Below, piece by piece: positions 6,619 through 7,703 of a stretch of 7,703 nucleotides of DNA. Position numbers and translations under genes: made by a program. Numbering within the stretch: the first letter of the stretch is position 1; each line of letters opens with the position of its first letter. The DNA lies in NCBI GenBank assembly GCA_022360595.1, contig JAKSCN010000066.1, positions 1 through 7,703 on the forward strand. The letters run 5' to 3'. This stretch comes from Chromatiales bacterium (lineage in GTDB: Bacteria > Pseudomonadota > Gammaproteobacteria > Chromatiales > Chromatiaceae). Under the pieces are notes generated by a model, which was not told where the DNA came from, did no database searches, and saw only the letters and a list, made by a program, of their open reading frames with translations.

Positions 6619-6640
6619 AAGGTTGCAACCTACCAAGGTT
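6619..6640. repeat. 12-bp palindrome with AAGGTT direct repeats, divergent spacer
   Basis: AGGTTGCAACCT (6620-6631) is a perfect 12-bp palindrome. AAGGTT occurs at 6619-6624 and again 16 bases later at 6635-6640, with a third copy at 6546-6551 beside the other inverted repeat. It sits about 50-65 bases ahead of the exported-protein GTG, where a promoter or operator is expected. I found no convincing -35/-10 pair on plus. Spacing of the two nearer copies is about one and a half helical turns. The regulator is unknown. Confidence 0.4.
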
Positions 6641-6686
6641 CAGTCGACACTTATCGCTAACGCAACAATCCATATTTCCAACTGCC

Positions 6687-7229
6687 GTGAAAACCACTTT
6701 AGCGATCTATCTGAGCATCATCGCCCTATTTTCGACCCTGTTTCCGATCGGCGCCACAGCATCCGACCTGGCCTATCCGAACCGCTACAGCAATATGGCC
6801 GAGAGCCTGTTCGACATGATCGACGCCTTCGCCACGGCCTTCCAGAATAAAAAGCATGAGTACAACCGATTACCTGGCTATCCGTCCTACTATTATCCAC
6901 CCGGTGGCTATCCAGCCTATCCCGATCTCCCACCGCATATTCAGCCCTACTACCCGCCCCATCTGGCTCAACCACCGCACCCGCTGGAGGGTCAGTGGCA
7001 GAACAACAGCGGCGAAATGCTGATCGTTCGCCAGGGGCGGTTTCGCATCTATCGCAATCGCAACACCTATCGGGAAGGCTATATCCAGCTCCTCGATGGG
7101 CAGATGCTCGCCCTGACCGACGCCGCCAGCGGTGTCGGCCGCCCTTACCAGTACGCGCTACATGAAGGACGACTGGCTCTACAGGATGAATTCGGTAATT
7201 TACTTCTATTTATTCGGATAGGCAGTTAA
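6687..7229 (+). CDS. Small exported protein with Tyr/Pro-rich linker, function unknown
   Basis: A 180-residue protein I cannot assign to a named family. Residues 1-25 form a Sec signal peptide: a Lys at position 2, a hydrophobic core at 5-21, and an A-T-A25 cleavage site. Residues about 30-55 look like an amphipathic helix. Residues 62-100 are a low-complexity linker rich in Tyr, Pro and Gly, with repeated P-x-Y, Y-Y-Y-P-P and Y-Y-P-P motifs. Residues 100-178 look like a small beta-rich domain: L-E-G-Q-W, then G-E-M-L-I-V-R, R-F-R-I-Y, G-x-L-A-L-Q-D, and N-L-L-L-F-I-R. It has no Cys and no lipobox, so it is periplasmic, secreted or envelope-associated. The start is GTG 6687: no Shine-Dalgarno precedes it, but it places a basic residue right before the hydrophobic core and no better start codon is in frame. 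It ends overlapping the TauE stop by 4 bases. Confidence 0.8.
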   Translation: MKTTLAIYLSIIALFSTLFPIGATASDLAYPNRYSNMAESLFDMIDAFATAFQNKKHEYNRLPGYPSYYYPPGGYPAYPDLPPHIQPYYPPHLAQPPHPLEGQWQNNSGEMLIVRQGRFRIYRNRNTYREGYIQLLDGQMLALTDAASGVGRPYQYALHEGRLALQDEFGNLLLFIRIGS

Positions 7230-7703
7230 CTTCCGCCAAACAGTAGTTTAATCCCGACAATCAACAGCAACAGGGCAAAAGCACGCTTCAAAACCGCCAC
7301 TGGCAAGCTGTGCGCCAACCGTGCGCCAACCGGCGCAGTAAGAAAGCTGGCAACAGCGATACCCACCAGCGCCGGCCAATAGAGATAGCCGCTACTGCCC
7401 ACGGGCAACGACAATTCACGCCAACCTGCGACAACGAAACCGATCGCACCGGCCATCGCAATCGGCAAACCGCAGGCCGCCGAAGTAGCCACAGCATTGC
7501 GCATATTGACGCCGCACCAGCTCAGAAAAGGCACTGTTAAAGAACCACCACCAATACCGACAATGGCTGAGATTGTACCGATTACCGTTCCTGCCCCGCC
7601 CATACCAAGGGTATCCGGCAAGTTATGCTCCCCCTTCGGCTTAGCTCCCACCCACAGCTGAATCGACACCAACACCGCAAAACAGGCAAACACCCGCTGC
7701 AGC
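7226..7703 (-). CDS. TauE/SafE-family anion permease, C-terminal half, cut by window edge
   Basis: An inner-membrane permease of the TauE/SafE (sulfite exporter TauE) family, which moves sulfite, sulfoacetate, taurine-related or other small anions. About 159 codons are visible. The frame runs through the right edge with no stop, so the N-terminal half is missing and the in-frame GTG at 7693 is not the start. Counting from that codon, hydrophobic segments lie at about 33-56, 68-90, 103-125 and 133-152. The family's G-x-I-S-A-I-V-G-I-G-G-G-S-L-T-V-P signature is at about 39-55. Close to the C-terminus is the usual G-A-R-L-A-H-x-L-P-V-x-x-L-K-R-x-F-A block. Substrate cannot be told from sequence. 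It ends tail-to-tail with the exported-protein gene, sharing TTAA. Confidence 0.92.
   Translation of the reverse strand, partial: LQRVFACFAVLVSIQLWVGAKPKGEHNLPDTLGMGGAGTVIGTISAIVGIGGGSLTVPFLSWCGVNMRNAVATSAACGLPIAMAGAIGFVVAGWRELSLPVGSSGYLYWPALVGIAVASFLTAPVGARLAHSLPVAVLKRAFALLLLIVGIKLLFGGS
7310..7331. repeat. Tandem 11-bp direct repeat inside the TauE gene
   Basis: GTGCGCCAACC is present twice head to tail (7310-7320, 7321-7331). It lies within the coding region for G-A-R-L-A-H. The two copies are read in different frames, because 11 is not a multiple of 3. Gain or loss of one copy would shift the frame near the C-terminus. The encoded residues look typical of the family, so the repeat is probably incidental. 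Confidence 0.85.

Noticed and set aside
6100..6660. 186-codon plus-strand open frame opposite rsd
   Set aside because: The minus strand carries the Rsd family hallmark blocks in this stretch. The plus product shows no domain.
1..7703. Defence system, prophage, insertion sequence, CRISPR, tRNA or rRNA
   Set aside because: No transposase, integrase, terminal inverted repeats, spaced direct repeats, or tRNA/rRNA-like stretches were found. Gene content is chromosomal housekeeping.

Overview
The window looks like ordinary chromosome from a gammaproteobacterium. The main reasons are an Rsd/AlgQ-type anti-sigma factor, a family essentially confined to Gammaproteobacteria, and a full-length Slt70-type lytic transglycosylase. 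A Chromatiales-like or other sulfur-oxidising relative would fit, but the DNA alone does not fix the genus. I see no mobile element, phage gene, tRNA, rRNA or CRISPR array.

Layout from left to right: (1) a Sel1-repeat protein on the minus strand, cut by the left edge (1-295); (2) an inositol-monophosphatase-family phosphatase, also minus (449-1273); (3) a divergent spacer, then slt, the periplasmic soluble lytic murein transglycosylase, on plus (1469-3454); (4) converging on slt with a 4-base gap, an 820-residue minus-strand protein (3459-5921) with a divergent class III nucleotidyl-cyclase-like domain near its C-terminus and about 500 unrecognised residues before it; (5) immediately upstream and co-directional, the Rsd/AlgQ gene (6034-6477); (6) a 209-base divergent spacer with several short inverted and direct repeats; (7) a small exported Tyr/Pro-rich protein on plus (6687-7229); (8) the C-terminal half of a TauE/SafE-family permease on minus, cut by the right edge and overlapping gene 7 by 4 bases at their stop codons.

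Most genes are separate housekeeping functions: cell-wall turnover, small-molecule phosphatase, sigma-factor control and anion transport. The one pairing that may be functional is rsd with the cyclase-like gene. They share a strand, are 112 bases apart, and the gap holds a 12-bp hairpin that pairs fully only in the minus-strand RNA. The cyclase-like protein is the most unusual item. It keeps both metal-binding aspartates, but the residues normally used for purine recognition and transition-state stabilisation appear replaced, so it may be a pseudo-cyclase or have altered chemistry. Three genes (slt, the cyclase-like gene and the exported protein) appear to start with GTG.
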